Program-made: the position numbers and the translations under genes | The notes under the pieces: model-generated | Databases searched by the model: none | What the model was told of the DNA's origin: nothing | Seen by the model: the letters and a program-made list of their open reading frames with translations, nothing else | Assembly (NCBI RefSeq): GCF_000425485.1 | Contig: NZ_KE384383.1 | Coordinates: 124,117 to 188,116 of the forward strand | Source: Flavobacterium tegetincola DSM 22377 | GTDB taxonomy: Bacteria; Bacteroidota; Bacteroidia; Flavobacteriales; Flavobacteriaceae | Length of the DNA stretch: 64,000 bases | Reading direction: 5' to 3' | Shown: positions 42,382 through 52,961 of the stretch, one piece after another | How positions within the stretch are numbered: position 1 is the first letter of the stretch | Layout of the letters: each line of letters starts with the position of its first letter

Positions 42382-45366
42382 TCAATTGGATTCCACTTGA
42401 TACCATTTCAAAATAACTTCTTTGATAGTTTCTTTTACAATCGGTTTGGAAACAAAATCATTCATTCCAGAAGCCAGGCACATTTCACGTTCTTCCTTTA
42501 AAGTTCCCGCAGTCAATGCTATGATGGGTACGGAAGAATTGGGATCTAAAACCCTGATGCGTTCCGTAGCTTCCAAGCCGTTTAGTAAAGGCATTTGTAC
42601 GTCCATTAAAATTAAATCGGGCGCTGCACTCACAAACTTTTGAATGGCTTCTTCTCCATTCATACTTTCGATCAATTCAGCCTTAGGAAATATTCCTTTT
42701 AATATGGTTTTGATTAACAACATGTTAATGGCATTGTCTTCTGCTATGAGGATTTTCATATCGAGTTGTGTGGTATTTATAGTACTGTGATTTGTAGGAG
42801 TTTTTAAAATGGTTATTTCAGAATCGCTACTATGTTTTAAAACAACATCAAAATAGAAAACGCTTCCCTCCATGGGAACACTTTTTACCTTTAGTTTGCT
42901 GTCCATTAACTTTAGTAGCTGATTGGTAATGGTTAAACCCAATCCTGTTCCGCCGTATTTCCTCGTGGTAGAATTGTCTTCTTGCGAGAAAGGTTGAAAA
43001 ATTTTCTTCTGATTTTCAATTCCAATACCAATTCCGGTGTCGGCTACGGAAATGCGAATTTTGTGAGAATTAAAGCCAACGGGTTTTTTGTATTTCAACG
43101 TTATTTTGACCTGGCCTTCTACAGTAAATTTAATGGCATTGCTAACCAAATTTAGAAAAATTTGTTTCAAGCGGATCGAATCCAGTATTAGGGTTTTGGG
43201 TATTTCAGGATCGACAACGACTTTAAGTTGTAATTTTTTCTGTTCCAAATCAAACCGAATGACCTGACGAATGGATTCTAATAAATTCTGAACACCAGTG
43301 GGTTGCAAATCCAGTTCCAGTTTTCCGGCTTCAATTTTGCTAAAATCTAAAATATCGTTTATAATTCCCAGAAGCGTGGTTGCCGAATGATTAACAGTGG
43401 TCATGAATCGTTCTTGCTCTGTATTGAGCTCGGTTTTCATCAGTAAATCGGTAAAACCAATGATGCCGTTTAAAGGCGTTTTAATCTCATGACTCATGTT
43501 TGCCAGAAATTCGGATTTTGCCTTGTTGGCCGATTCGGCTAATTCCTTTTCAATAATTGCAGATTCAGTACTTTTTCGCTTGGTTATGTCAATAAAAATT
43601 CCTTCAATGTAGGCTACTTTTTGATCTTCCTTGATAATATCAGCAAATTCTTCGACCCATTTCACCTCATTTTCTTTGGTGCGGATGCGGTACGTCAAGC
43701 GAATTTTTTCACCATCGACTACATTTTTTGCTGCTTTTAAGAGCACATCAACTTTGTCTTCTTCATGAATCAAATCAGAAAAGTTAATCCGACCTTCAAT
43801 AAAATCGCTTTTATCGTAACCGGTAAGAATTTTAATTTGATCGTTGAGGTATATTTTTGTCCAATGTGCGTCAAATCTAGAAAGATAAACCGTTCCGGGT
43901 ATGTTATTGGCCAACAGTCGGAAACGCTCTTCGCTTTCATTTTTGAGACGTTCATTGGTACTGATTTGCAAAACAGACGAAATATTATTTGCCATAAGCT
44001 GAAAAATATTTATTTCATCTGCTGTCCACACGCGTTCTTCGGTGCACGAATCAAGGCCGATAAATCCTGAGAATTGGTTGTCTAAATAGAGGGGGAATAG
44101 CAATATGGATTTAATTTCATTCGCAATTAGCAATTTTTTTATGAGGCTGTTCTCTAAAGTTGATGTAATTGCTATAAAAGGTTTTTTCTGAAGAGCGGCA
44201 GTAGTGACTTCTTTAAAATCAATATGAGTGAATGTCCGTAAAGGCGTTATTTGAAGTTGCAAGTTTTCCTTTGCCCACTTATACTTTTGGCTGATGAGAT
44301 GGGTCTGTAAATTATTTTCATAATAATACATGTGGTCTACATTGGTAACTGCACCTATGGCATTAAAAGTTTCAGAAAACATTTCAAACGGACTTTTGGA
44401 TTGTAAAAAAAGTTCGGTGCATTTAGAGACAACTGCCCAAATTTGACTGTTGTATTTTAAATTTCGTTCCGTTTCAAGTCTGAGGCGTAGCTCTAAACTT
44501 AATGAAATGACATTGGTAATTGTACGGATAAAATTGGTGTCTTCTGAATCCCAAACTCTCTCTTTTTCTCTGTTGAGGAAACATAATACGCCAATGATTT
44601 TACCATAATGCAAGACACTTATATTTAGCATTGAATTGTACTGAGGACCCAATTCTTCATGACAATTAAAGAGCGGTGACGGATTTGATTTTAAATCGTC
44701 AACAATTATGATTTTTTGTTGCTGTAGTAGCGCTAGACTTCTATTGTCATTTCCCTCCTGGTTGACTACCGTGGAAAACTCAGCATTACTAATTAAGTCG
44801 TAGCTTACTTTTGTGCTTTGCTGGTCACTCTCACAATTCCAAAAAGTTATAAAGTCGGTTTTGGTAGCTTTAGCTGTACTTTTTAAAATTTGAGACAATA
44901 CGGCGTCAAAAGTAGTGTAGTCTGAAAAATTTACGGCAGAAAGTTGATTTATCGTTTTATTGTAGGTTTCAATTTTTTCTAATTGGACCTTTTCTTTTGC
45001 TTCTAAGTTTTTAAGAGAAGTAATGTCGCGAAGAATGCCAAAGTAACCCAAGACAGTACCGTGTTGATCCTTATTCACGATTACCTTTTGTGATCCCCAA
45101 ATGGAACTGCCGTCTTTCTTTAGTACTGGAAACTCAATGGTTGGAAAGTCACGGTCAAGTTCTATTACATTTTGATAAAAGTCCTTCAGCTGTTCTCTAA
45201 AGTCATCCCGTACATAATTAAGGAATGGACTTCCTAAAACTTCTGATTCGGTGTAGCCCAAATACTGCAAGGTAAAATCATTAATGAATACAAAATTACC
45301 TTTGGCATCTGTTTCAAAAATAACATCTTCTGCATTTTGAATTAATTTTTTAAATTTATTTCCCAC
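42382..45366 (-). CDS. Cytoplasmic hybrid sensor histidine kinase (PAS-GAF-GAF-PAS-HisKA-HATPase-REC)
   Basis: 994 residues, no membrane helix. PAS (about 5-120), two GAF domains (about 150-300 and 315-470), PAS with PAC (about 485-605), HisKA with His in [16 protein letters not shown], HATPase ([23 protein letters not shown]) and a C-terminal receiver with phospho-Asp in [13 protein letters not shown]. The frame starts at a GTG; an ATG 46 bp upstream with a good purine stretch is out of frame across a run of seven A (45367-45373). No partner response regulator gene is adjacent, so the output is unknown. Confidence 0.9.
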   Translation of the reverse strand: MGNKFKKLIQNAEDVIFETDAKGNFVFINDFTLQYLGYTESEVLGSPFLNYVRDDFREQLKDFYQNVIELDRDFPTIEFPVLKKDGSSIWGSQKVIVNKDQHGTVLGYFGILRDITSLKNLEAKEKVQLEKIETYNKTINQLSAVNFSDYTTFDAVLSQILKSTAKATKTDFITFWNCESDQQSTKVSYDLISNAEFSTVVNQEGNDNRSLALLQQQKIIIVDDLKSNPSPLFNCHEELGPQYNSMLNISVLHYGKIIGVLCFLNREKERVWDSEDTNFIRTITNVISLSLELRLRLETERNLKYNSQIWAVVSKCTELFLQSKSPFEMFSETFNAIGAVTNVDHMYYYENNLQTHLISQKYKWAKENLQLQITPLRTFTHIDFKEVTTAALQKKPFIAITSTLENSLIKKLLIANEIKSILLFPLYLDNQFSGFIGLDSCTEERVWTADEINIFQLMANNISSVLQISTNERLKNESEERFRLLANNIPGTVYLSRFDAHWTKIYLNDQIKILTGYDKSDFIEGRINFSDLIHEEDKVDVLLKAAKNVVDGEKIRLTYRIRTKENEVKWVEEFADIIKEDQKVAYIEGIFIDITKRKSTESAIIEKELAESANKAKSEFLANMSHEIKTPLNGIIGFTDLLMKTELNTEQERFMTTVNHSATTLLGIINDILDFSKIEAGKLELDLQPTGVQNLLESIRQVIRFDLEQKKLQLKVVVDPEIPKTLILDSIRLKQIFLNLVSNAIKFTVEGQVKITLKYKKPVGFNSHKIRISVADTGIGIGIENQKKIFQPFSQEDNSTTRKYGGTGLGLTITNQLLKLMDSKLKVKSVPMEGSVFYFDVVLKHSSDSEITILKTPTNHSTINTTQLDMKILIAEDNAINMLLIKTILKGIFPKAELIESMNGEEAIQKFVSAAPDLILMDVQMPLLNGLEATERIRVLDPNSSVPIIALTAGTLKEEREMCLASGMNDFVSKPIVKETIKEVILKWYQVESN

Positions 45367-45514
45367 TTTTTTTGAGTTGAATAGTGAATTTGAATCCTAC
45401 TTTTTTACGCATTTCCCTTTTAGTAAAACAATTAAGGTAAACTTGCTATTCGTACTTTTTCTATACCGTTGGTCCGATTAACTAATGTACAAAAATATAT
45501 TAGTAAAATTAAGA

Positions 45515-45549
45515 AGGTCTTAATAAAATTATCAATTTTATTAAGACCT
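45515..45549 (-). terminator. Rho-independent terminator
   Basis: Perfect 16-bp stem AGGTCTTAATAAAATT / AATTTTATTAAGACCT with a 3-base loop, 26 bp after the stop of the 272-residue membrane protein. Confidence 0.75.
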
Positions 45550-45574
45550 AAATTATGTTAGCTACTATAATTTA

Positions 45575-46393
45575 TTAATAAAAATCTTTTCCTATTTCTT
45601 CTAATTCGTTATTTTCGTCAATTGGTAGTGCAGCTTTATAGGTAATGTATTGCAAGGAATATAATGCTGGAAGCGTAAACAAGATTCCAATACAGATTGC
45701 AAATAAACCCAGCATGATAAAAAAGCCACAAACAATAAGTAATAAGAAAATGGTCCAGAAATTCTTACTTACCAAAGTAATACTTCCTTTAATGGCATCC
45801 ATAGCGCTTAAGTTTCCAAAGATGATTAAAGGAATTATTAAAAACGTAAAAATTTGCGCAAGCAAAGAGATTATTCCACTTAAAATTACTGCAATATTGA
45901 TGAGAATAGAGTCAGGATTATGGACATTTAAAACTTGAAATAGTGTACTCAGTCCTGATCCTAGCAAAGTTACGATTGCTGCTGCTAAAAATAGTTCTTT
46001 AAAATGAACGGATTTATAGTGCATGAAAGCGGTTCCAAAATCAAAATCTTTTTTTACCGAAGCATTGTGAGCCATCTGAACAAATCCTGCAGCAATTGGA
46101 GCAAATAATCCTGCAGCCACAATTGAAGAAACCAAGTTTATAGCAAAACCAGTACCTGATAGCATTCCTTGACTGTACTCTGTAAAAGTTTGAGTTGCAG
46201 TGGCAATACCAAATATAATAGTAGCAAGTCCTCCTAGAATAACCACAGCTGCAATAACCACTAATAAAGTAACTGCACCACCTAGAAGTGCAATTTTTTG
46301 ATAATTTGCAAATGTAGCATTGATGGTTTCTCCCAAATCCAGTTTGTATCCATTTCGCTTAATGTCGGATATACGTTGTAAAGTTGACTTCAT
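45575..46393 (-). CDS. Integral membrane protein of unknown function
   Basis: 272 residues with about six hydrophobic helices, in a pattern of paired long helices (LLVVIAAVVILGGLATIIFGIA, IFLLLIVCGFFIMLGLFAICIG) around loops FGTAFMHYKS and SAMDAIKGSITLVSKNFW. The latter repeats a motif common in DUF975/YciC-like glycerophosphoryl-diester-phosphodiesterase membrane domains. Similar flavobacterial proteins are sometimes called beta-carotene monooxygenase, for which nothing here gives support. Confidence 0.65.
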   Translation of the reverse strand: MKSTLQRISDIKRNGYKLDLGETINATFANYQKIALLGGAVTLLVVIAAVVILGGLATIIFGIATATQTFTEYSQGMLSGTGFAINLVSSIVAAGLFAPIAAGFVQMAHNASVKKDFDFGTAFMHYKSVHFKELFLAAAIVTLLGSGLSTLFQVLNVHNPDSILINIAVILSGIISLLAQIFTFLIIPLIIFGNLSAMDAIKGSITLVSKNFWTIFLLLIVCGFFIMLGLFAICIGILFTLPALYSLQYITYKAALPIDENNELEEIGKDFY

Positions 46394-46461
46394 AATTGAT
46401 GTTAATGGTTTTAATATTAGTGTGCGTTTACAGGCTTTTGTTACAAATCAATGTATGAATA

Positions 46462-47790
46462 TTAAAGCCATTTTAATAATTTTTTAAGTCGTTTCAATTT
46501 GTTTCCATAAGGTGCGTATCGAAAAGATGGGTCAAGCCAATTTTTCCGTTTTACAACTGCTTTTTGATGTGAAAAGGTAAGGAAACTTCTTTTTCCGCGG
46601 TACGCACCCATTCCTGAATTGCCAACACCTCCAAAAGGAAGTCGGTGATTTCCAAAATGGATAATGGTATCATTGATGCAGCCGCCTCCGTAAGGAAACT
46701 CTTGTATGCATCGCTCGCTAAAATCGGTGTTTTCTGTAAATACGTAAAGTGAAAGTGGTTTTGGTAAAGGCTTGATGATCTTCTTTAAGTCATCAAAATC
46801 ATCATAAGATAAAATAGGTAGAATGGGTCCAAAGATTTCCTCTTTCATCAACTCGCTTTCTAAAGAAGGCTGATCCACAAGCGTTGGTGAAAGATAGCAA
46901 TCAGCTTCGTTTTGATCGCCTCCATGAATTACGTTTTGATTTTGCAAAAGTTCGGTAAGTCGCAACCAATTTTTCTTATTGACAATTCGACAGTAGTCCG
47001 CAGAATTTAGTGGGTTTTCTGTGTACGCTTTTTCGATTTCTAACTGAAGGTGCTTTATAAATTCTGCCTTTACATTTGATTTTACCAAAATAAAATCAGG
47101 TGCAATGCACGTTTGTCCTGCATTGATGAACTTTCCCCAAACAATTCGTCTTGCTTTTAATTCAATGGATCCTGTGTCATCTACAATGCATGGATTTTTA
47201 CCTCCTAATTCAAGTGTAACAGGTGTTAAATTTTTGGCAGCAGCTTCATACACTTTTTGACCTACGCCTACACTTCCAGTAAAGAAAATATAGTCCCATT
47301 TTTTGGCCAGCAAACTTTTGGCCATTTCAGCATCTCCCAGTACAGCTACTACTTCTTGGACATCAAAAGTCTCTCTAATGATTTTGGAAAGTAGGGCAGA
47401 GGTGTTTGGAGTGAGTTCGGAGGGTTTTAGAGTAACTTGATTTCCCGCTGCAAAAGCCGCAATTACCGGTGATAATGCAAGTTGGAACGGATAATTCCAT
47501 GGTGAAATAATGAGGACTTTGCCGTAGGGCTCATTGTAAATGTAATCGCTTGACGGAAAGCTTAACAAAGAAGGTAGAACCCATTTTGGTTTTGCCCAAC
47601 TGTTCATGTTTTTCATCGCGTACTTTATATCATCTTTTACAATATTTATTTCTGTGATGTAGGCTTCAAAAGCTGATTTTTTAAAATCTTTGTATAAAGC
47701 TTCTGTGATTTCAGACTCGTAAAAGTTGATTTGATTGAGTAATTTGGCAAGCTTTTTTTTTCTATTATCCATCAAATTTGCGTAATCCAT
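46462..47790 (-). CDS. Aldehyde dehydrogenase, class 3 type
   Basis: 442 residues. Catalytic Cys is in FINAGQTCIAPD, the general base Glu in LELGGKNPCIV, and the cofactor motif is FTGSVGVGQKVYEAAAK. The short length and the C-terminal hydrophobic/basic tail (RKNWLDPSFRYAPYGNKLKRLKKLLKWL) fit class 3 (ALDH3) enzymes, which oxidise medium and long-chain aldehydes with NAD(P). The amphipathic tail may bind the membrane. Located 68 bp upstream of the membrane protein gene, possibly co-transcribed. Confidence 0.9.
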   Translation of the reverse strand: MDYANLMDNRKKKLAKLLNQINFYESEITEALYKDFKKSAFEAYITEINIVKDDIKYAMKNMNSWAKPKWVLPSLLSFPSSDYIYNEPYGKVLIISPWNYPFQLALSPVIAAFAAGNQVTLKPSELTPNTSALLSKIIRETFDVQEVVAVLGDAEMAKSLLAKKWDYIFFTGSVGVGQKVYEAAAKNLTPVTLELGGKNPCIVDDTGSIELKARRIVWGKFINAGQTCIAPDFILVKSNVKAEFIKHLQLEIEKAYTENPLNSADYCRIVNKKNWLRLTELLQNQNVIHGGDQNEADCYLSPTLVDQPSLESELMKEEIFGPILPILSYDDFDDLKKIIKPLPKPLSLYVFTENTDFSERCIQEFPYGGGCINDTIIHFGNHRLPFGGVGNSGMGAYRGKRSFLTFSHQKAVVKRKNWLDPSFRYAPYGNKLKRLKKLLKWL

Positions 47791-47847
47791 CGGAGTTCAA
47801 TTTACAGTTGTAACGCAATTTAAATTTAAATAATGGATTGGGCAATT

Positions 47848-49191
47848 TTAATTTTGTTTGAATCCAAAACGGAAACCAAAATACAAATCAGCTTGTTTAC
47901 TATCACTCGTTAAAGCACTCAAAACGGCATTAGACCCAATAAAAAATCCACCAACTCTAAAACCCAGTCCAATTGTTCCACCTGAAATTTCACTATTTCC
48001 AATTGGTATAAATGTCTCAAATGCACCAAAAGTGACACGAGGTGTTATGGTAAACATGTTTTGAGATGTAAGTTGAGCATCTTCTCTTTGGTCGCCTATT
48101 TTTTGCTGAACAAAACCTGTAATTGAAAGTCGTTTTACAATGCTGTAATCGGCATAAAAATTTAAGACTGTTGGTAATTTAACTTTAAATTCATCAGTAG
48201 AATTGGACATGGTAAAGAAGCCAGTATTGTCTAAAACGGCTTCAATGTCTTCCAATCCATCTACGTCATCAAACACATCTAAAGCGAGACTTTGACCTTG
48301 AGGAATAGTCAGGGTATAATTTTCTGATACGTTATCGTCCCCTGAAAATGTCATCGAACCCATATTTCGCAAGGAAGCTCCTACTTTTAGTTTATACGAT
48401 TTATCTTCGTTCAACAACTGATAGTCGACGCCAAAATCGGTGGCAAAACCGTTAAGTCCTCCAAAAACGGATTTCATGTAATCGTCCGTTTCGCTAAAGC
48501 TATTTGCAAAATTTCCAGAATAGGCTAAGTTTAAAGATGTGTTTGTCTCGGTTAAGCTTAGTCCGTTTATGGGATCATTAACTAGTTTTCCTGTAAAATT
48601 ATTGAGTCCAATATTGGCATAAGAGCCAGGGAACAAAAGCTTTACGGTTACACCAGCATTCAGTTGGTGCTTCTCAGTTTGGTACAGATTTCGGGCTACA
48701 GAAATACCTATTTCTCCGTAAGTTGTTGCATTCACGCGCTGATTTTCGGTATTATCAATATTTATAATTTCGGAATCTAATTGATCGTTAGTTAAGGCAT
48801 TTCCCAAACCAGAATCCAGGTCAATGATACTTGCTTTTACAAAAGCCTTTGTGGCTATACCAAATCCCCACTTTTTATAACGCATACCAAAAGAGGGAAA
48901 GTGAACAGCAGTGCTAATATCAAAATTTACATTTCCTTTTCCATCAAATAGTAGACGTTCCAGATCATCACCTTTTGTCAAATCATTAAAACCAACCTTA
49001 TCATTGGCAACGTTTACACTGATTGAAAAAAGTTCTACTTCGTATTTAGTGGATAAATTGGCGAATTCAGAAGGATTGATTCCTCCATTAAGAATTCCTA
49101 CACGTTTGGAGGTGGTAATTCCAGAAAAATGTTCTTGCGAATAGGCGTTTAAAGTCAATAGCGCGAACGCCATGAAAGTTATTTTTCTCAT
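47848..49191 (-). CDS. Outer-membrane beta-barrel protein, DUF5723-like
   Basis: 447 residues with a signal peptide (MRKITFMAFALLTLNAYSQ). The alternating-residue strands, NPSEFA near the N-terminus and the final aromatic strand (ADLYFGFRFGFKQN) are those of an outer-membrane barrel of the PorV/FadL-like superfamily, closest by eye to DUF5723. Role unknown; relatives serve in lipid uptake or as T9SS accessory proteins. Confidence 0.7.
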   Translation of the reverse strand: MRKITFMAFALLTLNAYSQEHFSGITTSKRVGILNGGINPSEFANLSTKYEVELFSISVNVANDKVGFNDLTKGDDLERLLFDGKGNVNFDISTAVHFPSFGMRYKKWGFGIATKAFVKASIIDLDSGLGNALTNDQLDSEIINIDNTENQRVNATTYGEIGISVARNLYQTEKHQLNAGVTVKLLFPGSYANIGLNNFTGKLVNDPINGLSLTETNTSLNLAYSGNFANSFSETDDYMKSVFGGLNGFATDFGVDYQLLNEDKSYKLKVGASLRNMGSMTFSGDDNVSENYTLTIPQGQSLALDVFDDVDGLEDIEAVLDNTGFFTMSNSTDEFKVKLPTVLNFYADYSIVKRLSITGFVQQKIGDQREDAQLTSQNMFTITPRVTFGAFETFIPIGNSEISGGTIGLGFRVGGFFIGSNAVLSALTSDSKQADLYFGFRFGFKQN

Positions 49192-49276
49192 AATGAAACA
49201 TTTAGATTCTAAAGGTAAGAAAAAAAACGCACGTATCTTAAAATTAACATATTATACCTTAAATATGTTGATTATG

Positions 49277-49972
49277 TTACAATTTTATGTTATTCCAAGT
49301 TGATTCAGATGGTAAAGGCGCGACTATTGAAATTGCATCTTTTGAAACGGGATGTATGAAGGCTAGTTTTCTGGCATGTAAATGAATGCCTCCATCGGGA
49401 TTACTTCTGTTAAAACCATATTTTAGATCGCCTTTTATTGGACAGCCAATGGCAGCCAATTGTGCACGAATCTGATGGTGTCTTCCCGTGTGCAAATTTA
49501 TTTCTAAAACCGTATAGTTGGTCAGCTGATAAATTACTTTATAATCCAACTTGGCGTGTTTACTCTCAGGAACTTCCTTAGAGTGGGCTTTTGAAGTATT
49601 ATTTTTAGAATTTCGCTTGAGGAAATGTTCCAAAATGGCTTCTTTTTCTGGAGGAGCATTTTTTACAATTGCCCAATACGTTTTCTGCGTGTCTCTGTTT
49701 TTAAACATTTCGTTTAAACGTGTCAATGCTTTTGAAGTTTTGGCAAAGACTACAATTCCAGTTGTAGGTCGGTCCAATCGATGCACAACACCTAAATAGA
49801 CTTCTCCCGGTTTATTATATTTTACTTTAATGTATTCTTTAACCACATCACTCAGAGGTTGATCTCCAGTTTTATCGCCTTGCACAATATCGCCTACGCG
49901 TTTATTAACTACAATGATGTGATTGTCTTCGTGTAAAACTTGTAAGTTATTTTTGTCAGAAAGTATTTTCAT
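49277..49972 (-). CDS. RluA-family pseudouridine synthase
   Basis: 231 residues from the ATG at 49972. Catalytic Asp lies in VVHRLDRPTTGIVVFAKT and the second family motif is INLHTGRHHQIRAQLAAIGCPIKGDLKYG. There is no S4 domain in front, as in the smaller RluA/RluC/TruC-like forms. It isomerises a uridine in rRNA or tRNA. It follows panB by 30 bp in the same direction, so the two are probably one operon. Confidence 0.92.
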   Translation of the reverse strand: MKILSDKNNLQVLHEDNHIIVVNKRVGDIVQGDKTGDQPLSDVVKEYIKVKYNKPGEVYLGVVHRLDRPTTGIVVFAKTSKALTRLNEMFKNRDTQKTYWAIVKNAPPEKEAILEHFLKRNSKNNTSKAHSKEVPESKHAKLDYKVIYQLTNYTVLEINLHTGRHHQIRAQLAAIGCPIKGDLKYGFNRSNPDGGIHLHARKLAFIHPVSKDAISIVAPLPSESTWNNIKL

Positions 49973-50002
49973 ATTCGCCCGAATGAGTGGCAATAAATTA
50001 AA

Positions 50003-50821
50003 TTAATATTGCTCCTTTTCGTTTGGGAAATCGCTTGATTTTACATCCGTCACATAATTTCCAATTGCAGTAGTCATCTGATCGTATAAATCTAAATAAC
50101 GTCTTAAAAATCGTGGATTGAATTCGTTATTCATTCCTAACATATCGTGGATTACTAAAACTTGACCGTCAACGCCGCCACCAGCACCAATTCCGATTAC
50201 TGGAATAGAAATGCTTTGCGCCACTTTTGTAGCTAAATGAGCAGGAATTTTTTCTAATACTAGTGAAAAACAGCCAATACGTTCCAGCATTTTAGCATCT
50301 TCAATTAATTTTTCAGCTTCTTCGTCTTCTTTCGCTCGAACGGTGTACGTTCCAAATTTATAAATGGATTGTGGTGTCAAACCAAGGTGTCCCATAACAG
50401 GAATTCCAGCGTTTAATATCTTTTTAATCGAATCTTTAATTTCACTTCCACCTTCCATTTTTACAGCGTGCCCGCCACTTTCCTTCATAATTCGGATGGA
50501 AGAACGCAATGCTTCTTTAGGGTCAGACTGATAGCTACCAAAAGGTAAATCTACAACAACCAAAGCGCGAGAAGTTCCCCGAACGACACTAGAAGCATGA
50601 TAAATCATTTGATCCAAAGTGATGGGTAACGTTGTTTCATGTCCTGCCATAACATTAGAAGCCGAATCGCCTACCAAAATGACATCTACTCCAGCCGAAT
50701 CTACAATATTTGCCATCGTAAAATCGTACGCAGTTAACATTGAAATTTTTTCTCCATTCGCCTTCATTTCAATCAATGACTTGGTCGTAATTCTCTTGTA
50801 ATCTTTTTTGGCTACTGACAT
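50003..50821 (-). CDS. panB: 3-methyl-2-oxobutanoate hydroxymethyltransferase
   Basis: 272 residues with the conserved PanB series: [52 protein letters not shown] (active-site Glu), GHLGLTPQS and [21 protein letters not shown]. It makes ketopantoate for pantothenate and CoA. Full length, no anomaly. Confidence 0.97.
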   Translation of the reverse strand: MSVAKKDYKRITTKSLIEMKANGEKISMLTAYDFTMANIVDSAGVDVILVGDSASNVMAGHETTLPITLDQMIYHASSVVRGTSRALVVVDLPFGSYQSDPKEALRSSIRIMKESGGHAVKMEGGSEIKDSIKKILNAGIPVMGHLGLTPQSIYKFGTYTVRAKEDEEAEKLIEDAKMLERIGCFSLVLEKIPAHLATKVAQSISIPVIGIGAGGGVDGQVLVIHDMLGMNNEFNPRFLRRYLDLYDQMTTAIGNYVTDVKSSDFPNEKEQY

Positions 50822-50997
50822 AATTATAATTTAAGACCGTAAAAATACTAAATTACTTTTTGGATACGGCGTTTAATTGAAAGAATGAATTTTATGTTGA
50901 TTTGGACCTTCATTCTATTTATTATGTTTTAAACCATTTGATAAAAAATCAAATCTTTTAAAGTGTACTAAAAAAGCTAAAAGCAACTTGTTAAATT

Positions 50998-51279
50998 ATG
51001 AAAATAGATTTATTTAGAATGTCTTTTTTGTTAAGTACAGTCGTTGGAATTGCTGGAGCACTATTAAAAATTACGCATTTAATGCATGCAGGAATTTTCT
51101 TTATAGTGTCGCTTTTACTAACTTAACTTTATGTTTTTGTAGGAATAATTGAAGTTCATCAGTCTGCTATAAGCTTTACAAGCAAGTTTTTCTGGTCTTT
51201 GGCATTTATATTTTTCAGCTTCTTTACAGCCATGTTTTGGTTGATGAACGGTAGAAATGGACGACCGATTACGATTTAA
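50998..51279 (+). pseudogene. GldL-like small membrane protein interrupted by an in-frame stop
   Basis: One uninterrupted frame of 94 codons runs from the ATG at 50998 to a TAA at 51277, with a single TAA at 51124-51126. The first part (LSTVVGIAGALLKITHLMHA …) and the second (LYVFVGIIEVHQSAISF … FFSFFTAMFWLMNGRNGR) together give the four-helix pattern of small flavobacterial membrane proteins that resemble the N-terminus of GldL. Both halves keep good coding character, so the stop looks recent or is read through. The 42-residue upstream product could still be made. Confidence 0.7.
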
Positions 51280-51280
51280 A

Positions 51281-51321
51281 TATAAAAGTCTCCTAAAAAT
51301 AAATTTCAGGAGACTTTTATA
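51281..51321. terminator. Bidirectional terminator
   Basis: 14-bp stem TATAAAAGTCTCCT / AGGAGACTTTTATA with a 13-base loop, between the interrupted gene and the convergent sdaA. Confidence 0.8.
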
Positions 51322-51343
51322 AATTTTTGTAGTGAAAGTTAGA

Positions 51344-52768
51344 TTAACAATCTGCCATATTAACACTCACGGCCAAACCTCCTTCAGAAGTTTCTTTGTA
51401 CTTGGTATTCATGTCCTTAGCAGTAGCCCACATGGTTGCAATTACTTTGTCTAACGGCACTTTTGCATTTTTGGCATCGGTTGATAAAGCAAGTTCTGCG
51501 GCATTAATTGCTTTGATCGCTCCCATAGTATTTCGTTCAATGCATGGAATTTGGACCAAACCGCCAATTGGATCACACGTCAGTCCTAAGTGATGTTCCA
51601 TGGCTATTTCGGCAGCCATAAGTACTTGATCTGGCGTTCCACCCATTAATTCACACAGTGCAGCTGCAGCCATTGCGGAAGAGACACCAATTTCGGCTTG
51701 ACAGCCACCCATTGCTGCAGAAATAGTAGCTCCTTGTTTGAACAAACTGCCAATTTCTCCGGCAACCAATAAAAATTGCTTGATCTCTTTTTCGCCAGCA
51801 TCATGGTTTTCAATGGTTAAATAATACATTAGAACCGATGGAATTACTCCAGCGCTTCCATTGGTTGGCGCTGTAACCACACGGCCTAAAGCTGCATTTA
51901 CTTCATTTACCGAAAGGGCAAAACAACTTACCCATTGCAAAATTTGACGAAATTTAACGGTAGTATTTCTAATAGACTCCAACCATTCTTGAGGATTGCT
52001 ATAATTGGCAAGACCAATTAAATTTTGATGCATATCAAAAGCACGACGGCGGACATTTAAGCCTCCCGGTAAAATACCTTCCGAGTGACAACCAATGTAC
52101 ATGCATTCTAGCATGGTATGCCAAACGCGCATCAATTCAGAATTGATTTTTTCTTCCGTACGCATTGACTTTTCGTTCTCGTAGACAATTTCAGAAATGT
52201 GCTTTTTTTCATCTGTAGCGTACGCCAATAATTGAACGGCATTGTCAATCATAAAAGGAAAAGCACATTTAAACTCCATTTTCTTCTTCGCAGCGGTTCG
52301 TTCTTCTTTTACCACAAAGCCACCACCAATGGAGTAGAAGGTGGACTTGTATTCTTGAGTATCTGTGTAAGCCGTAAAACTGAATCCGTTGGAATGAAAG
52401 GGCAAAAACTCTTTGTTAAATACAATATCCGTTTTAGGATTGAAGGAAATCAGGTGCTTTTCGCCCAAATTTAATTGATTCGTTTTTTGGATCTTTTGTA
52501 TAATGGAATCGATGTTCTCAATAGGAATGTATTCAGGATCTTGACCGCTTAAACCCAGCATAACTGCCAAATCAGACGCGTGACCGATTCCTGTTAACGA
52601 TAATGAGCCGTACAAGTCTACCACTACACGAGTGGTTTTTTTGAGCAATGTCTTTTCTTCAAGTTCTGCTAAAAAACGTTCAGCACCACGCCAAGGTCCA
52701 AGCGTATGAGAACTTGATGGGCCTACGCCAATTTTTAGCATGTCGAAAACAGAAATACACTCTTCCAT
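51344..52768 (-). CDS. sdaA: L-serine ammonia-lyase (L-serine dehydratase), single-chain iron-sulfur type
   Basis: 474 residues. It opens with [25 protein letters not shown] (the beta domain signature SSSHT) and ends with the alpha domain ([69 protein letters not shown]). The cysteines in GGCQAE, LTCDP and the last residue Cys are in place to hold the 4Fe-4S cluster, including the C-terminal tail cysteine. It turns serine into pyruvate and ammonia. It has a well-formed promoter of its own. Confidence 0.95.
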   Translation of the reverse strand: MEECISVFDMLKIGVGPSSSHTLGPWRGAERFLAELEEKTLLKKTTRVVVDLYGSLSLTGIGHASDLAVMLGLSGQDPEYIPIENIDSIIQKIQKTNQLNLGEKHLISFNPKTDIVFNKEFLPFHSNGFSFTAYTDTQEYKSTFYSIGGGFVVKEERTAAKKKMEFKCAFPFMIDNAVQLLAYATDEKKHISEIVYENEKSMRTEEKINSELMRVWHTMLECMYIGCHSEGILPGGLNVRRRAFDMHQNLIGLANYSNPQEWLESIRNTTVKFRQILQWVSCFALSVNEVNAALGRVVTAPTNGSAGVIPSVLMYYLTIENHDAGEKEIKQFLLVAGEIGSLFKQGATISAAMGGCQAEIGVSSAMAAAALCELMGGTPDQVLMAAEIAMEHHLGLTCDPIGGLVQIPCIERNTMGAIKAINAAELALSTDAKNAKVPLDKVIATMWATAKDMNTKYKETSEGGLAVSVNMADC

Positions 52769-52786
52769 AATTATTTATTTTGTAGG

Positions 52787-52817
52787 CAAATATATAGGTA
52801 TAAGTAGGGATATCAAA
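52787..52817 (-). promoter_or_regulatory. Predicted promoter of sdaA
   Basis: Minus strand: -33 TTTG (52814-52817), 19-bp spacer, -7 TATATTTG (52787-52794), full match to the Bacteroidota consensus, 18 bp upstream of the ATG. Confidence 0.65.
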
Positions 52818-52886
52818 ATATTTAATTTTGTGTCATGTAATCAGAGAGCGTTCGTGTATTTTCTTTAGGGTGTAAAAAAAGGATTG

Positions 52887-52915
52887 TTTGTAGTTTTTAA
52901 GTACATTTACTTTTA
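52887..52915 (+). promoter_or_regulatory. Predicted promoter of the 192-residue membrane protein gene
   Basis: TTTG (52887-52890), 17-bp spacer, TACTTTTA (52908-52915), one base off TAnnTTTG. ATG at 52962. Confidence 0.5.
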
Positions 52916-52961
52916 GAAGAACTACAAATTTTAATTAATCTTCACAATTGAAAATAAATAA

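Noticed and set aside
43765-44070. 101-residue plus-strand frame inside the histidine kinase gene
   Set aside because: Shadow of the kinase coding frame on the other strand.
45575-46393. Beta-carotene 15,15'-monooxygenase naming for the six-helix membrane protein
   Set aside because: Only annotation habit supports it; none of the iron-ligand histidines of that enzyme family are present.
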